Of a stretch of 64,000 nt of DNA, positions 42,801 through 51,568 are shown piece after piece. Positions within the stretch are counted from its first letter, which is position 1. Each line of letters begins with the position of its first letter. Under the pieces are notes generated by a model. That model made no database searches. It had not been told where the DNA came from and was given only the letters and a program-made list of their open reading frames with translations. The position numbers were made by a program, and so were the translations under genes. The stretch comes from Chitinophagales bacterium (GTDB lineage Bacteria > Bacteroidota > Bacteroidia > Chitinophagales > Saprospiraceae), in NCBI GenBank assembly GCA_013299105.1, contig JAAFJY010000006.1, positions 62,001 to 126,000 of the forward strand, read 5' to 3'.

Positions 42801-44993
42801 GTTCGCCAGCTCAGAAATAAACTTGATCCGCACCAGCAGAATCTCGTCCATCGTGATGTCGTCGTCCTTGAGTGCTTTGTAGGCCAGCTTGGCGTCGTCG
42901 CTGTCTACGCTCATAAAGTGGTCGTAGATGTCGTCGCGGATCGACTCGTCGAGGGCCTCGTCGAGGTAGTAGTCGATGTTGACTTTGGTACCTGATGTCA
43001 CGATGGCGTAAAGCTCGTCGAGCAGGTCATCCATGCTCATGTCGTTGGTGCGAGCCAGGTCTTCGAGGGGCATTTTACGGTCGATGCCCTGGATGATGTT
43101 CACCTTGGCCTTCGACTTATTGGCCACCTGCTTGATCACCAGGTCGGTGGGGCGGTCGATCTCGTTTTCCTCCACATACTTGGCAATCATGCTGATGAAA
43201 GGCTTGGCGTAGCGGGTCGCCTTGCCTTTGCTCACCCCGCTGATCTGGGCCATGTCGTCGAGCGAAATCGGGTACTGGGTCGCCATTTCCTCCAAGGAGG
43301 GGTCCTGGAAAATAACGTAAGGTGGGATGTCCTGGCGCTTGGCCTCTTGGCGGCGCAGGTCTTTGAGCATTTTCAGCAAGACATCGTCGAGTACCGCCGT
43401 TTTGGCGCTGTCCTCGTTGAGGTCGGGCAATTCTTTGTCGAAATCGTGGTTGAGCGGGATTTCGACTTCGTAGGGCTTTTTCAGGTATTGCTTGCCCTTT
43501 TCGGTCATTTTCAGCAGACCGTAAGTCTCGATGTCTTTCAACAACAGGTCCTGGAGCAGGGCGTGGCGGAAGACCGATTCCCAAAAGTTCTGGTCTTTGT
43601 CTTTGCCCACGCCAAAGCTGGGCTTGCCGTCGAAGCGAAAATCGGTGATTTCTTTGGTTTTGTTGCCCAAAACGAAGTCCACCAAGGTCTTGATGGTAAA
43701 GTTTTCGTCGAGTTCCACCACCGATTGGAGGCAGTTTTTCATCTCGACTTTCACGTTGATCTTTTCCTTGGGGTAGCGGCAATTGTCGCAGAGACCGCAG
43801 GTATCGTGCGGGTATTCTTCGCCAAAATAATGGAGCAAGAAAGTCCGGCGGCAAGCGGTTGTTTCGGCGTAAGCCATCACTTCCTGCATCAGTTGTGAGC
43901 CCATTTCGCGCTCGGCTACGGGCTTGTCGCGCAGGAATTTTTCTAACTTCAACATGTCGCGGTAGGCATAAAACGCGATGCAACGGCCTTCGAGGCCATC
44001 GCGGCCTGCCCGGCCGGTTTCCTGGTAGTAGTTTTCGATGCTCTTGGGCATGTCGTAGTGGATCACGAAGCGCACATCGGGCTTGTCGATGCCCATGCCA
44101 AAGGCGATGGTGGCTACGATCACGTCCACTTCCTCCATCAGAAAGTCGTCCTGGGTTTTGGAGCGGGTTTTGGCATCGAGGCCAGCGTGGTAGGGTGCAG
44201 CCTTGATGTCGTTGACTTGCAGGGTTTTCGCAATTTCCTCGGCGGATTTGCGGCTCTGCACGTAAATGATGCCTGATTGGCTCGGCATCCCCTTAATGAC
44301 CTGGATGATCTGGCGTTGGGTTTGCTCCGGTTTGCCCTTGGGGCGTATCTCGTAATAAAGATTTTCGCGGTTAAACGAAGAAAAGAAGGCGTTTTCGTCG
44401 CGCAAGCCCAGGTTTTTCAGGATGTCCGATTGCACCTTGGGGGTGGCGGTGGCAGTTAGGGCAATGATTGGCACTTCCTGGCCGATGCCGTCGAGCATGG
44501 CGCGGATGCGGCGGTATTCCGGGCGGAAGTCGTGGCCCCATTCCGAAATACAGTGGGCCTCGTCGACTGCCACAAAAGAAACATTGACCTGGCGGAAAAA
44601 CTCGATGTTTTCGTCCTTGGTCAGGGTTTCGGGGGCGATGTAGAGGAGTTTGGTGTAGCCGTCGTTGATGTCCTGCTTCACCTCTTTCATTTGCGCTTTG
44701 GTCAAAGAAGAGTTGAGGAAGTGGGCCACATTGTCGTTTTGACTATAGCCACGAATGGAATCGACCTGGTTTTTCATCAGGGCGATCAGTGGGGAGATGA
44801 TGATAGCCGTTCCCTCTAACATGAGGGCTGGCAATTGGTAACACATGGATTTGCCGCCCCCGGTGGGCATGATAACAAACGTGTCCTTCTTTTCGAGAAG
44901 GTTGCGGATGATGGCTTCTTGGTTGCCTTTAAATGCATCAAAACCAAAGTACTGTTGCAGTGCTTCCTGCAAAGTGTCTTGCCTCATGGTCAT
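42798..44993 (-). CDS. recQ: ATP-dependent DNA helicase RecQ
   Basis: 731 residues. Superfamily 2 helicase core: Walker A IMPTGGGKSMCYQLPAL, DEAH box VAVDEAHCISEWGHDFRPEY, LTATATPKVQ, YYQETGRAGRDG. It is followed by the RecQ zinc-binding region (CRRTFLLHYFGEE ... CGLCDNC), the winged-helix RQC domain (FWESVFRHALLQDLL) and an HRDC domain (LKDLRRQEAKRQDIPPYVIF, ISGVSKGKATRY). The C-terminal about 110 residues are an acidic extension common in Bacteroidota RecQ. It acts in recombination and repair of stalled forks. An in-frame TTG extends to 45017; ATG 44993 is preferred. The stop codon touches a D-family repeat. Confidence 0.96.
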   Translation of the reverse strand: MTMRQDTLQEALQQYFGFDAFKGNQEAIIRNLLEKKDTFVIMPTGGGKSMCYQLPALMLEGTAIIISPLIALMKNQVDSIRGYSQNDNVAHFLNSSLTKAQMKEVKQDINDGYTKLLYIAPETLTKDENIEFFRQVNVSFVAVDEAHCISEWGHDFRPEYRRIRAMLDGIGQEVPIIALTATATPKVQSDILKNLGLRDENAFFSSFNRENLYYEIRPKGKPEQTQRQIIQVIKGMPSQSGIIYVQSRKSAEEIAKTLQVNDIKAAPYHAGLDAKTRSKTQDDFLMEEVDVIVATIAFGMGIDKPDVRFVIHYDMPKSIENYYQETGRAGRDGLEGRCIAFYAYRDMLKLEKFLRDKPVAEREMGSQLMQEVMAYAETTACRRTFLLHYFGEEYPHDTCGLCDNCRYPKEKINVKVEMKNCLQSVVELDENFTIKTLVDFVLGNKTKEITDFRFDGKPSFGVGKDKDQNFWESVFRHALLQDLLLKDIETYGLLKMTEKGKQYLKKPYEVEIPLNHDFDKELPDLNEDSAKTAVLDDVLLKMLKDLRRQEAKRQDIPPYVIFQDPSLEEMATQYPISLDDMAQISGVSKGKATRYAKPFISMIAKYVEENEIDRPTDLVIKQVANKSKAKVNIIQGIDRKMPLEDLARTNDMSMDDLLDELYAIVTSGTKVNIDYYLDEALDESIRDDIYDHFMSVDSDDAKLAYKALKDDDITMDEILLVRIKFISELAN

Positions 44994-45349
44994 TGTTGCT
45001 CGTGCTTTGATCTTCAAATGTGATCACGTGATTGATGGCAATGGGTCCGAAAACATCGGTCTGGTCATTCCAAATCGGGCAATAAAAACTTTTACCCACC
45101 AATCACATGTTCATAGCTTACCTTCGCAGCGGCTTCTATTGTCGTCGCTGTGCCTTGTTTGGGATTCGCCTAAGGACCTCAATTTACTAAAAAATCAAGA
45201 TAAATGAAATATTTATCTGGTTTTTTTTCAGCATTTTGCAAGATTCTCGGCATCAATTTTTCAAAAGGAATGCGAAGATAGTGATAATTTTTTAAAAGCA
45301 ATTGAATTTTAGTCGATTATGCGAAAAAATAAGCGGCTAAGCGAAAATC

Positions 45350-46315
45350 ATGAGTGAACTGATCATAGCAACCGCCAAGAGAACCCTGGAAATAGAGGTA
45401 AATACCCTGAAAGACCTGCAAAACAGCTTCGACGAGGACTTCGTAGCGGTGGTGGAACACATTTTCCATAACCCAGGTCGGGTGGTACTCAGTGGCATTG
45501 GCAAAAGCGCGCTAGTGGCCCAAAAGATCGTCGCGACCCTGAATTCTACGGGTACACCAGCTTTGTTTTTGCACGCCGCCGACGCCATTCACGGCGATTT
45601 GGGCATGATCCAACCCGACGATGTGGTGATTTGCCTGTCGAAAAGTGGCGAAACACCGGAAATCAAAATCCTGGCCCCTTTACTCAGCAGCCGTTGCAAG
45701 GTATTGGTAGCGATGGTATCCGAGCGAAAGTCGTACCTAGGCGTGCAGGCAAAGTACGTACTGCACACCCCGGTGGCGCAAGAAGCCGACCCCAATAACC
45801 TGGCCCCCACCGCCAGCACCACCGCCCAAATGGTGATGGGCGACGCGCTGGCGACTGCTCTCCTGGCCCTTCGTGGCTTCAGTCCAGAGGATTTTGCCCG
45901 CTTTCATCCGGGCGGCTCCCTTGGCAAGCAACTCTACCTGCGGGTGAGCGACCTGTACGTGTTGCACCCCAGCCCGATGGTGGCCCCGGAAGCCAGTTTG
46001 CAGGCCGCGATCGTGGAAATTACCTCCAAACTCCTGGGGGCTACCGCAGTGGTTGATGCCGAGCAAAAACTATTGGGCATCATTACCGACGGCGATTTAC
46101 GCAGGATGCTGACCAAAGCCCAGGATTTTAGCGCTTTTTTGGCCAAGGATGTCATGTCGGCCCAGCCCAAAACCATTCAACCCGCTGCGATGGCGGTAGA
46201 GGCGATGGAACTCATGCGGCGCTTCAGCATCACCCAATTGGCAGTGGTGGATGAGAACCACACATATAAAGGTATTATTCACTTGCATGATTTGCTGAGG
46301 GAGGGAATTGCGTAG
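45350..46315 (+). CDS. kdsD: Arabinose-5-phosphate isomerase (KpsF/KdsD)
   Basis: 321 residues. The N-terminal SIS domain (about 35-180) has VVLSGIGKSALVAQKIVATL, PALFLHAADAIHGDLGMI and VICLSKSGETPEI. The link FARFHPGGSLGKQL is a family signature. Two CBS domains follow (LLGIITDGDLRRML; DVMSAQPKTI ... YKGIIHLHDLL). It makes D-arabinose 5-phosphate, the first committed precursor of KDO for lipopolysaccharide. Start ATG 45350 is the first in frame. It is divergent from recQ with a 356-bp intergenic region and no visible KDO partner. Confidence 0.95.
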   Translation: MSELIIATAKRTLEIEVNTLKDLQNSFDEDFVAVVEHIFHNPGRVVLSGIGKSALVAQKIVATLNSTGTPALFLHAADAIHGDLGMIQPDDVVICLSKSGETPEIKILAPLLSSRCKVLVAMVSERKSYLGVQAKYVLHTPVAQEADPNNLAPTASTTAQMVMGDALATALLALRGFSPEDFARFHPGGSLGKQLYLRVSDLYVLHPSPMVAPEASLQAAIVEITSKLLGATAVVDAEQKLLGIITDGDLRRMLTKAQDFSAFLAKDVMSAQPKTIQPAAMAVEAMELMRRFSITQLAVVDENHTYKGIIHLHDLLREGIA

Positions 46316-46627
46316 GCGTTAGTTATGAGTTATGAATGATGGGTTATTAGTGGGGACTGGCAAAAGAGATTGGTCAAGACGAGGGGATTTTGGTATTCCG
46401 TTTTGGGTTTGAAATTTGTTTAAGTGCTGATTTAGAAGCGAAAACACATCTTGCATCATGAAACCCTGAATTTTGGTCCGAGTTAAATACCCCTAAATTT
46501 CATCAAGAATCAATCCAACAGCTTACATCAACTCGCTTACAAACTTTGCTATTGGACCAAAGAAGGTATCCAAAAACAGAATAAATGAGCATCTAATTAA
46601 AAAATACTTAACTTTGAAGAAAAAAAC

Positions 46628-46764
46628 ATGCCTGACTTTGAGTGGGATGAGCAGAAAAATAGGATCAATCAGCAAAAACATGGATCATTTCCGCAAGACA
46701 GGCCAGGAAGGGAGATATCCAGGATTACATTACCAACAAATTCAAAGACGATGACAACGACTAA
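46628..46764 (+). pseudogene. BrnT-type toxin gene with internal deletion
   Basis: Frame 1 starts MPDFEWDEQKNRINQQKHG, the conserved N-terminus of BrnT ribonuclease toxins. From about 46682 another frame reads WIISARQARKGDIQDYITN and ends in KFKDDDND at 46764, which matches a BrnT C-terminus (IISARxA). The two ends are joined with a frame change, and the roughly 45 central residues of a normal protein of about 90 are missing. The toxin is therefore dead. The next gene's ATG overlaps this C-terminal frame by 14 bp, the arrangement expected for toxin-antitoxin pairs. Confidence 0.72.
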
Positions 46765-47008
46765 AAAAATAGCTTCGCATGCTGCTATCAATTTGCTCAA
46801 GTCAGGAAGAACCCTTGAAGATGTAGTTATTGCTGATTTAGAAAGCTCAAAGATTAAGGTAATGGATGCCTTGTTATTGGCTAAAAATGGCTACGTAGTG
46901 CCTGATGGCAGTATCGTTTATGATGACGATGACATTGCCTATGATCCTGATTTTGATGAAGAAGAATGGCAAAAACCAATTTCATTCAGCCAGTTTAAGG
47001 GAGCGTAA
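46751..47008 (+). CDS. Candidate antitoxin next to the decayed BrnT gene
   Basis: 85 residues: MTTTKKIASHAAINLLKSGR, then TLEDVVIADLESSKIKVMDALL, LAKNGYVVPDGSIVYDDDD and a very acidic tail DPDFDEEEW. It does not resemble classical BrnA, and I do not recognise the family; its position and overlap with the BrnT C-terminal frame suggest an antitoxin. The last residues (GA and stop) come from a family A element that begins at 46999, so the original C-terminus may have been longer. The DNA after the element (47127-47308) continues in the same reading frame with coding character. Confidence 0.6.
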   Translation: MTTTKKIASHAAINLLKSGRTLEDVVIADLESSKIKVMDALLLAKNGYVVPDGSIVYDDDDIAYDPDFDEEEWQKPISFSQFKGA

Positions 47009-47126
47009 AGAAATAAGGTAAACGAGTTTGGGTTTAGTGAAAAAAGAAAAGCAACTGGATGAAAGGATTTGTGTTCTTTTTTTGCTAAACCTCAAAAGCA
47101 AAGTTGTTTACCTTATTTTAGCTCAG
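46999..47126 (+). repeat. Family A palindromic element, copy 3 (intact)
   Basis: Runs from GGGAGCGTAAAGAAATAAGG to CCTTATTTTAGCTCA. The arms pair imperfectly over the whole length: AAATAAGGTAAAC...GTTTACCTTATTT, GGTTTAGTGAAAAAAG...TTTTTTTGCTAAACC, with CAACTGGATGAAAGG near the centre. It provides the stop codon of the candidate antitoxin. Confidence 0.85.
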
Positions 47127-47308
47127 ATACTGAAAGATCTTTGGCCGCTGAGAATGGGAACCAAGAGACTACTGAACTCGTCGTTAAAGTACGGGTACAA
47201 AATCTTGGAATGCAACAATGGCTAACGGAAAACAAAGAACAACTCAACTTAGTAGTCAATGGTTTGATTGAAAGCATGTACAAAGCAGAGCAATTGCCTA
47301 AAGTTTGA
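47127..47308 (+). pseudogene. 3' gene fragment after the repeat element
   Basis: The frame reads DTERSLAAENGNQETTELV, VKVRVQNLGMQQWLTENKE, QLNLVVNGLIESMYKAEQL and ends PKV at 47308. It has a balanced, protein-like composition but no start codon of its own outside the repeat. It is in the same frame as the gene at 46751-47008, so it may be the cut-off C-terminal part of that gene or of another protein. Identity unknown. Confidence 0.45.
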
Positions 47309-47425
47309 GCTTGATCAGCGCAAAGTAGAACTCCAGCTTTTCTTTTCTCTCAAAAATCAGTTTTTCTTACCCACTTCGCAGTATTTTAGCCACCGCCCAA
47401 GCTTCAAACTAGCGGGCCGACCCAT

Positions 47426-48382
47426 ATGCAACTGCTTTTCAACCGCACCTGCGCCAAGCACGACACCGGGGCCCATCCCGAAAATGCCCAACGCATCCTG
47501 GTTTTTGAGGACCTACCGGAAACCGAATTTCCCGACGGCGATGCCTACCTGGAACTCGTACACCCGGCTGCTTATGTCGATGCCATTCGACTGGCAGCCG
47601 AGACTGGGGCCCAAATCGACGAAGATACATTTACGTCCAAAGGTAGTTTTCTGGCGGCCAGTCGGGCGGTTGGTGCGGCCATTTTAGCCGCCGAAAAGGG
47701 CGATTTTGCCCTGGTGCGCCCGCCGGGGCACCATGCCTTTGCCAACAAAGCCAGCGGTTTCTGCCTGTTCAACACCGTAGCGATTGCTGCTCAAAAACTG
47801 GCCAATGAGGGCAAAAAAGTCCTGATTTTCGACTTCGATGGCCACCTGGGCGATGGTACTTCTGCTATTTTCTACCAATCGGACCAGGTCATGTACTGGT
47901 CGATGCACCAATACCCCGCTTTCCCTGGCAATGGTTTTGTGAATGAAATTGGGGCTGGAGCAGGTCTCGGCTTCAACCTCAACATGCCTTTGCCGCCAGG
48001 CAGCGCTGACGATATTTTCCTGGATGCGATGGGGCATTTTTTGCCCATTGCGACCCAGTTTCAACCCGATGTGGTGGCCATTTCGGCGGGTTTTGACGCC
48101 CACCAATACGACCCCTTGCTTGATCTGAAGGTCAGCACCCAGGGTTTTTATGAGCTGGGCAAAAAAATCAGGGAGCATTTTCCCCGCTGTTTTGCGGTAT
48201 TGGAAGGCGGCTACAACATCACCTGGCTGCGCAAAAGTGTATTTGCCTTTTGTGCTGCCATGAACGGCGAACCCAATCCCGAACCCGAAGCCCAAACGAT
48301 GTCGGGCCTGCGAGTCTGGGAAACCTATGAAATGAATTTGCATGGGGCACTGGGGCAGTTGAAGAAATATTGGAAGGTGTGA
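47426..48382 (+). CDS. Histone-deacetylase-family (acetylpolyamine/acetoin utilisation-like) hydrolase
   Basis: 318 residues. Zinc hydrolase of the HDAC/AcuC/AphA superfamily. Active-site pieces are all present: LVRPPGHHA (catalytic His pair), IFDFDGHLGDGT (zinc-binding Asp and His; the usual second His of the HHG pattern is Leu here), ISAGFDAHQYDPL (third zinc ligand) and VLEGGYNI (catalytic Tyr). The N-terminus KHDTGAHPENAQRI fits the family. It may deacetylate polyamines or proteins; the neighbouring gene encodes a protein-acetyltransferase-like enzyme on the same strand 224 bp on, so a link to protein acetylation is possible but unproven. Confidence 0.92.
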   Translation: MQLLFNRTCAKHDTGAHPENAQRILVFEDLPETEFPDGDAYLELVHPAAYVDAIRLAAETGAQIDEDTFTSKGSFLAASRAVGAAILAAEKGDFALVRPPGHHAFANKASGFCLFNTVAIAAQKLANEGKKVLIFDFDGHLGDGTSAIFYQSDQVMYWSMHQYPAFPGNGFVNEIGAGAGLGFNLNMPLPPGSADDIFLDAMGHFLPIATQFQPDVVAISAGFDAHQYDPLLDLKVSTQGFYELGKKIREHFPRCFAVLEGGYNITWLRKSVFAFCAAMNGEPNPEPEAQTMSGLRVWETYEMNLHGALGQLKKYWKV

Positions 48383-48429
48383 AAGTGATTCATTTGAAAA
48401 CGTGCTTTATCGCTTATGAACCTTTTTTT

Positions 48430-48580
48430 ACTTACGACTTACGAGCCGTGTCAAGCTTTAGCATGATGACTACTTACGACTTACGAAGTAAGGGCTCGCT
48501 GGGAAGATTTGTGGTTTACTGAGTATCCGTTCACATATTTTGGGATTTCAACAAAATCACAAAAATCAAAGTTCAGACAA
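48430..48580 (+). repeat. Family E repeat, copy 3
   Basis: ACTTACGACTTACGAGCC, a second ACTTACGACTTACGAAG, GGGCTCGCTGGGAAGATTTG and the tail AAAATCACAAAAATCAAAG. It ends 26 bp before the next gene. Confidence 0.75.
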
Positions 48581-48606
48581 GTACCCCCCAAGCCTAAAAA
48601 ACCAAC

Positions 48607-51285
48607 ATGCGCATCCAACTCAACAAGATCTTTCAGGCGGATTCGATTGCCATTGTCAGCGACTTCGACGGGCCCCAGGCACCGGGGTATTTGTTGATGA
48701 AACACTTGGCCCAGGGTGGCTTCAAGGGCAAGGTATTTGCGGTGGCCTTGAGCGGCAAAGCTCCAGGTGGAGCCACCTACGAGCGCCTGCAAGCTTTGCC
48801 CCAGCGGGTAAGCCTGGTGGTCATTTGCCACGAACCTTCGGTTTGGTTGGAACAAGTACAGGCTTGTGTCGATTTGGGCATTGGCGGAATCGCCTTCCTT
48901 TCACCTGGCATCAACCCTGAGCACGAGCAGTTTCATACTGAAAAACAAGCTGCCTTGGCCCTGGCCCGCAAGTACCAACTGCGGGTGCTGGGACCCAATA
49001 GTTTTGGCTTTATTGCCCCCCACCAACGGCTCAACGCCAGTTTTTGGCACAAGATGCCCTTGCCCGGTAAGCTGGCGCTCATTTCACAAAGTGGGGCTTT
49101 GTTGCGCTCCATTCTTGATTGGTCGGGCGAGCAGCGGGTGGGCTTCAGTTACGTGGTCGGTCCAGGCGGAATGGACGACATAAGCATGGCCGACCTGATC
49201 GACTACTTGGGTACCGACAGCCATACCGCCTGTGTGTTGATTTACCTCGAAAACCTTAAAAACGCCCGGCGCTTCATGAGTGCGGCCCGGGCTTTTGCCC
49301 GCTACAAACCCATCATCGTGCTCAAGGCCGGACGCACCGAAGAGGGTGTACAAGCCGCTTATTCGCATACCGCCTCTTTGCTCAACAATGACTCGGCTTA
49401 CGACGCAGCTTTTCGGCGGGTTGGCATCATACGGGTCAATACGGTCTCGCAGTTGTTCAACATTGCCCAAGCTTTGGCCAAGCAGCCCCGCCCGCGTGGC
49501 CCCGGCCTCAGCATCGTCAGCAATGGCGGCGGGCCTGGTGTTTTGGCCACCGATTATTTGACCCGCAACGGTGGCAAACTCAGCCTATTTTCCCAGCGCA
49601 CCCAAGAAAGCTTGAAGCAAATCCTGGGAACGGATACTTTGCCCGGCCATCCCGTTGATTTGCAGGGTCCTTTTTCGGAAGCCCAATACGCCGAAGTCCT
49701 AAAAACCTGCCTCTACGACGAAGGCACCGACGGGCTCCTGGCCATTTTCAGCCCTCAACACCCCGAAGAAGCGGTTTTGGCGGCCCAAACTTTGGTAAAA
49801 TCGGTGGCGAAAAGTGGCAAACCTATACTCGCCGCCTGGATGGGCGAAAGTGAAGTAAAAGCAGCCCGCGACATCCTCGACCAGGGCGGCATTCCGGAAT
49901 ACCGCTTCCCTGAAAGTGCGGTAGATGTGTTTCTGCGCATGTATCAATACAGCCGCGACCTGGAGATGCTTTACGAAACGCCGCCCGCCATTCCACAGGA
50001 TTTTGAACCAGACCGCGAAAAAGCCCAATCCATCATTCAAAGGGCCTTAGCCGCAGGCAAAACCTTGCTCAATGCCAGCGAAACCAAGTCTTTGTTGGCC
50101 TGTTACCGCATACCGGTCACACCGGAGCGTTTTTGCCAAAATGAAGAAGAGGTATTAGCCGCCGGTCAAGCCATAGGCTACCCCGTTGTCCTAAAGCTCA
50201 TGACCCCAGATGCCGTACACAAAACCGAAATCGGCGGTGTGCAACTGCACCTAAACGACGAAAATGCCTTGCAACAAGCTTTTCGCAAGATGCAGGCCAA
50301 AGTCGAAACCCGGCTCGCCAATGCCACTATTGATGGTTATTTGGTGGAAAAAATGGTGTACAAGACCTTTGAAATCCTGTTGGGGGCCAAAAAAGACCCG
50401 ATTTTTGGCCCGGTAATCGTAGTGGGACGTGGTGGTGTAGCTACCGAGGTTTTTCGCGATACCCAGGCGGGTCTGCCGCCGCTCAACATGGCCCTGGCCC
50501 AGCGCCTACTGGAGGGCACCCGCATGTATCCCTTGCTGCAAGGCTACCGGGGTATGCCGGGTGGCAACATCAACGAACTCGATTTTTTACTCTGTCGCTT
50601 TGCTTACCTGGCGATGGATTTTCCGCAGTTCAAAGAGCTCGAAATCAACCCACTCATGGCCGATAGCCAGGGCTTGATGGTGGTCGATGCCTTTGCAGTA
50701 CTCGACCCTGAAGCACCAGCACACCAGCAGGGACAATATCCGCATTTGGTCATTTCGCCTTATCCCGGTGCGAAGTACAGCAAAACGGTCCTGCTCAAAA
50801 GTGGGGAAGTGGTCAACCTAAGGCCCATTCGCGCCGAAGACGAGCCCGCCCTGGCCCGCATGTTGCAAGGAGCTTCGAACGACTCGCTGTACATGCGTTT
50901 TTTTGGCTACATCCCCAAAATCAACCACGCTTGGATGACCCGTTTCACCCACATCGACTATGACCGCGAAATGGCCATCGTAGCGGAGGTGAGTCGGGGT
51001 GCAGGCCGCGAGCTGGTGGGCACCGTGCGCATCATCGAAGACACTTGGCGCGAAAGTGCCGAATACGCCATTTTCATCGCCGACCATGTGCAGGGCAAGG
51101 GCCTGGGCGGCATCATGACCGATTACATCCTCGACATTGCCCGCGACCGCAAGATCAAAAAAGTGGTGGCCACAGTGTTGCCGACCAATACCGCCATGAT
51201 AAAACTGTTTGAAAAACGTGGATTTAGCATTGACCGGAGCGATATGGAGGGGTATGAGGTGGAGTTGTTAATGGTTAATGGTTAA
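48607..51285 (+). CDS. ADP-forming acyl-CoA synthetase fused to GNAT acetyltransferase (PatZ-like)
   Basis: 892 residues. Domain order: CoA-binding (IAIVSDFDGPQAPGYLLM, VLGPNSFGF), succinyl-CoA-ligase-like domains (ALISQSGALLRSILDW; AAYSHTASLLNNDSAYDAAF; SNGGGPGVLATD), ATP-grasp (GYPVVLKLMTPDAVHKTEIGG and VGRGGVATEVFRDT, about 480-690) and a C-terminal GNAT domain (LRPIRAEDEPAL, VGTVRIIEDT, VQGKGLGGIMTDYIL, KLFEKRGFSI). E. coli PatZ, with the same plan, acetylates acetyl-CoA synthetase; its synthetase half is inactive. Here the conserved histidine in YSHTASL is kept, so ADP-forming activity may survive. The last codons (VNG stop) lie in a TTAATGG heptad repeat. Confidence 0.92.
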   Translation: MRIQLNKIFQADSIAIVSDFDGPQAPGYLLMKHLAQGGFKGKVFAVALSGKAPGGATYERLQALPQRVSLVVICHEPSVWLEQVQACVDLGIGGIAFLSPGINPEHEQFHTEKQAALALARKYQLRVLGPNSFGFIAPHQRLNASFWHKMPLPGKLALISQSGALLRSILDWSGEQRVGFSYVVGPGGMDDISMADLIDYLGTDSHTACVLIYLENLKNARRFMSAARAFARYKPIIVLKAGRTEEGVQAAYSHTASLLNNDSAYDAAFRRVGIIRVNTVSQLFNIAQALAKQPRPRGPGLSIVSNGGGPGVLATDYLTRNGGKLSLFSQRTQESLKQILGTDTLPGHPVDLQGPFSEAQYAEVLKTCLYDEGTDGLLAIFSPQHPEEAVLAAQTLVKSVAKSGKPILAAWMGESEVKAARDILDQGGIPEYRFPESAVDVFLRMYQYSRDLEMLYETPPAIPQDFEPDREKAQSIIQRALAAGKTLLNASETKSLLACYRIPVTPERFCQNEEEVLAAGQAIGYPVVLKLMTPDAVHKTEIGGVQLHLNDENALQQAFRKMQAKVETRLANATIDGYLVEKMVYKTFEILLGAKKDPIFGPVIVVGRGGVATEVFRDTQAGLPPLNMALAQRLLEGTRMYPLLQGYRGMPGGNINELDFLLCRFAYLAMDFPQFKELEINPLMADSQGLMVVDAFAVLDPEAPAHQQGQYPHLVISPYPGAKYSKTVLLKSGEVVNLRPIRAEDEPALARMLQGASNDSLYMRFFGYIPKINHAWMTRFTHIDYDREMAIVAEVSRGAGRELVGTVRIIEDTWRESAEYAIFIADHVQGKGLGGIMTDYILDIARDRKIKKVVATVLPTNTAMIKLFEKRGFSIDRSDMEGYEVELLMVNG

Positions 51286-51292
51286 TGGTTAG
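51267..51292 (+). repeat. TTAATGG heptad repeat, left arm
   Basis: Four tandem TTAATGG-type heptads (51267-51292) overlapping the 3' end of the preceding gene. The reverse complement is repeated at 51518-51564. Confidence 0.75.
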
Positions 51293-51402
51293 TTCAAGCT
51301 TAGGACTTGAGGGGAGACGGAGGATTCCGCGCTTCAAATCCGAATGCTCGGATTGGGTCCAACACACCCACACCATCACACCCCAACCCAGACTCATTCT
51401 TG

Positions 51403-51452
51403 CTGATTCACGGTCTCTTGACCGGAACCATTTTCCACGCGCTTGTAATGCG
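51403..51452 (+). repeat. Family C repeat
   Basis: CTGATTCACGGTCTCTTGAC, CGGAACCATTTTCCACGCG and CTTGTAATGCG. Same order of blocks as 34271-34319. Confidence 0.65.
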
Positions 51453-51517
51453 TATCCTCAATCCCAATCAATGCCGTATTATTGCATTTTAATAAACTCA
51501 GCCCACAGCGCAGTAAC

Positions 51518-51564
51518 AACTAACCATTAACCATTAACAACTAACCATTAACAACTAACCATTA
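51518..51564 (+). repeat. CCATTAAC heptad repeat, right arm
   Basis: AACTAACCATTAACCATT, then CAACTAACCATTAA twice, ending next to the ATG at 51569. Inverted relative to 51267-51292. Confidence 0.75.
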
Positions 51565-51568
51565 CCGC

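Larger units (their letters stand above)
51286..51568. other. Intergenic region between two inverted heptad arrays
   Basis: Between the TTAATGG and CCATTAA arrays lie a CACACCCACACC-rich stretch (51362-51385, similar to 26533-26565) and a C-family repeat (51403-51452). No gene. Confidence 0.6.

Noticed and set aside
43117-43983. 288-codon minus-strand frame inside recQ
   Set aside because: It shares the strand but not the frame of recQ. Its composition (Arg, Gly, Pro, Gln) is that of an out-of-frame reading.
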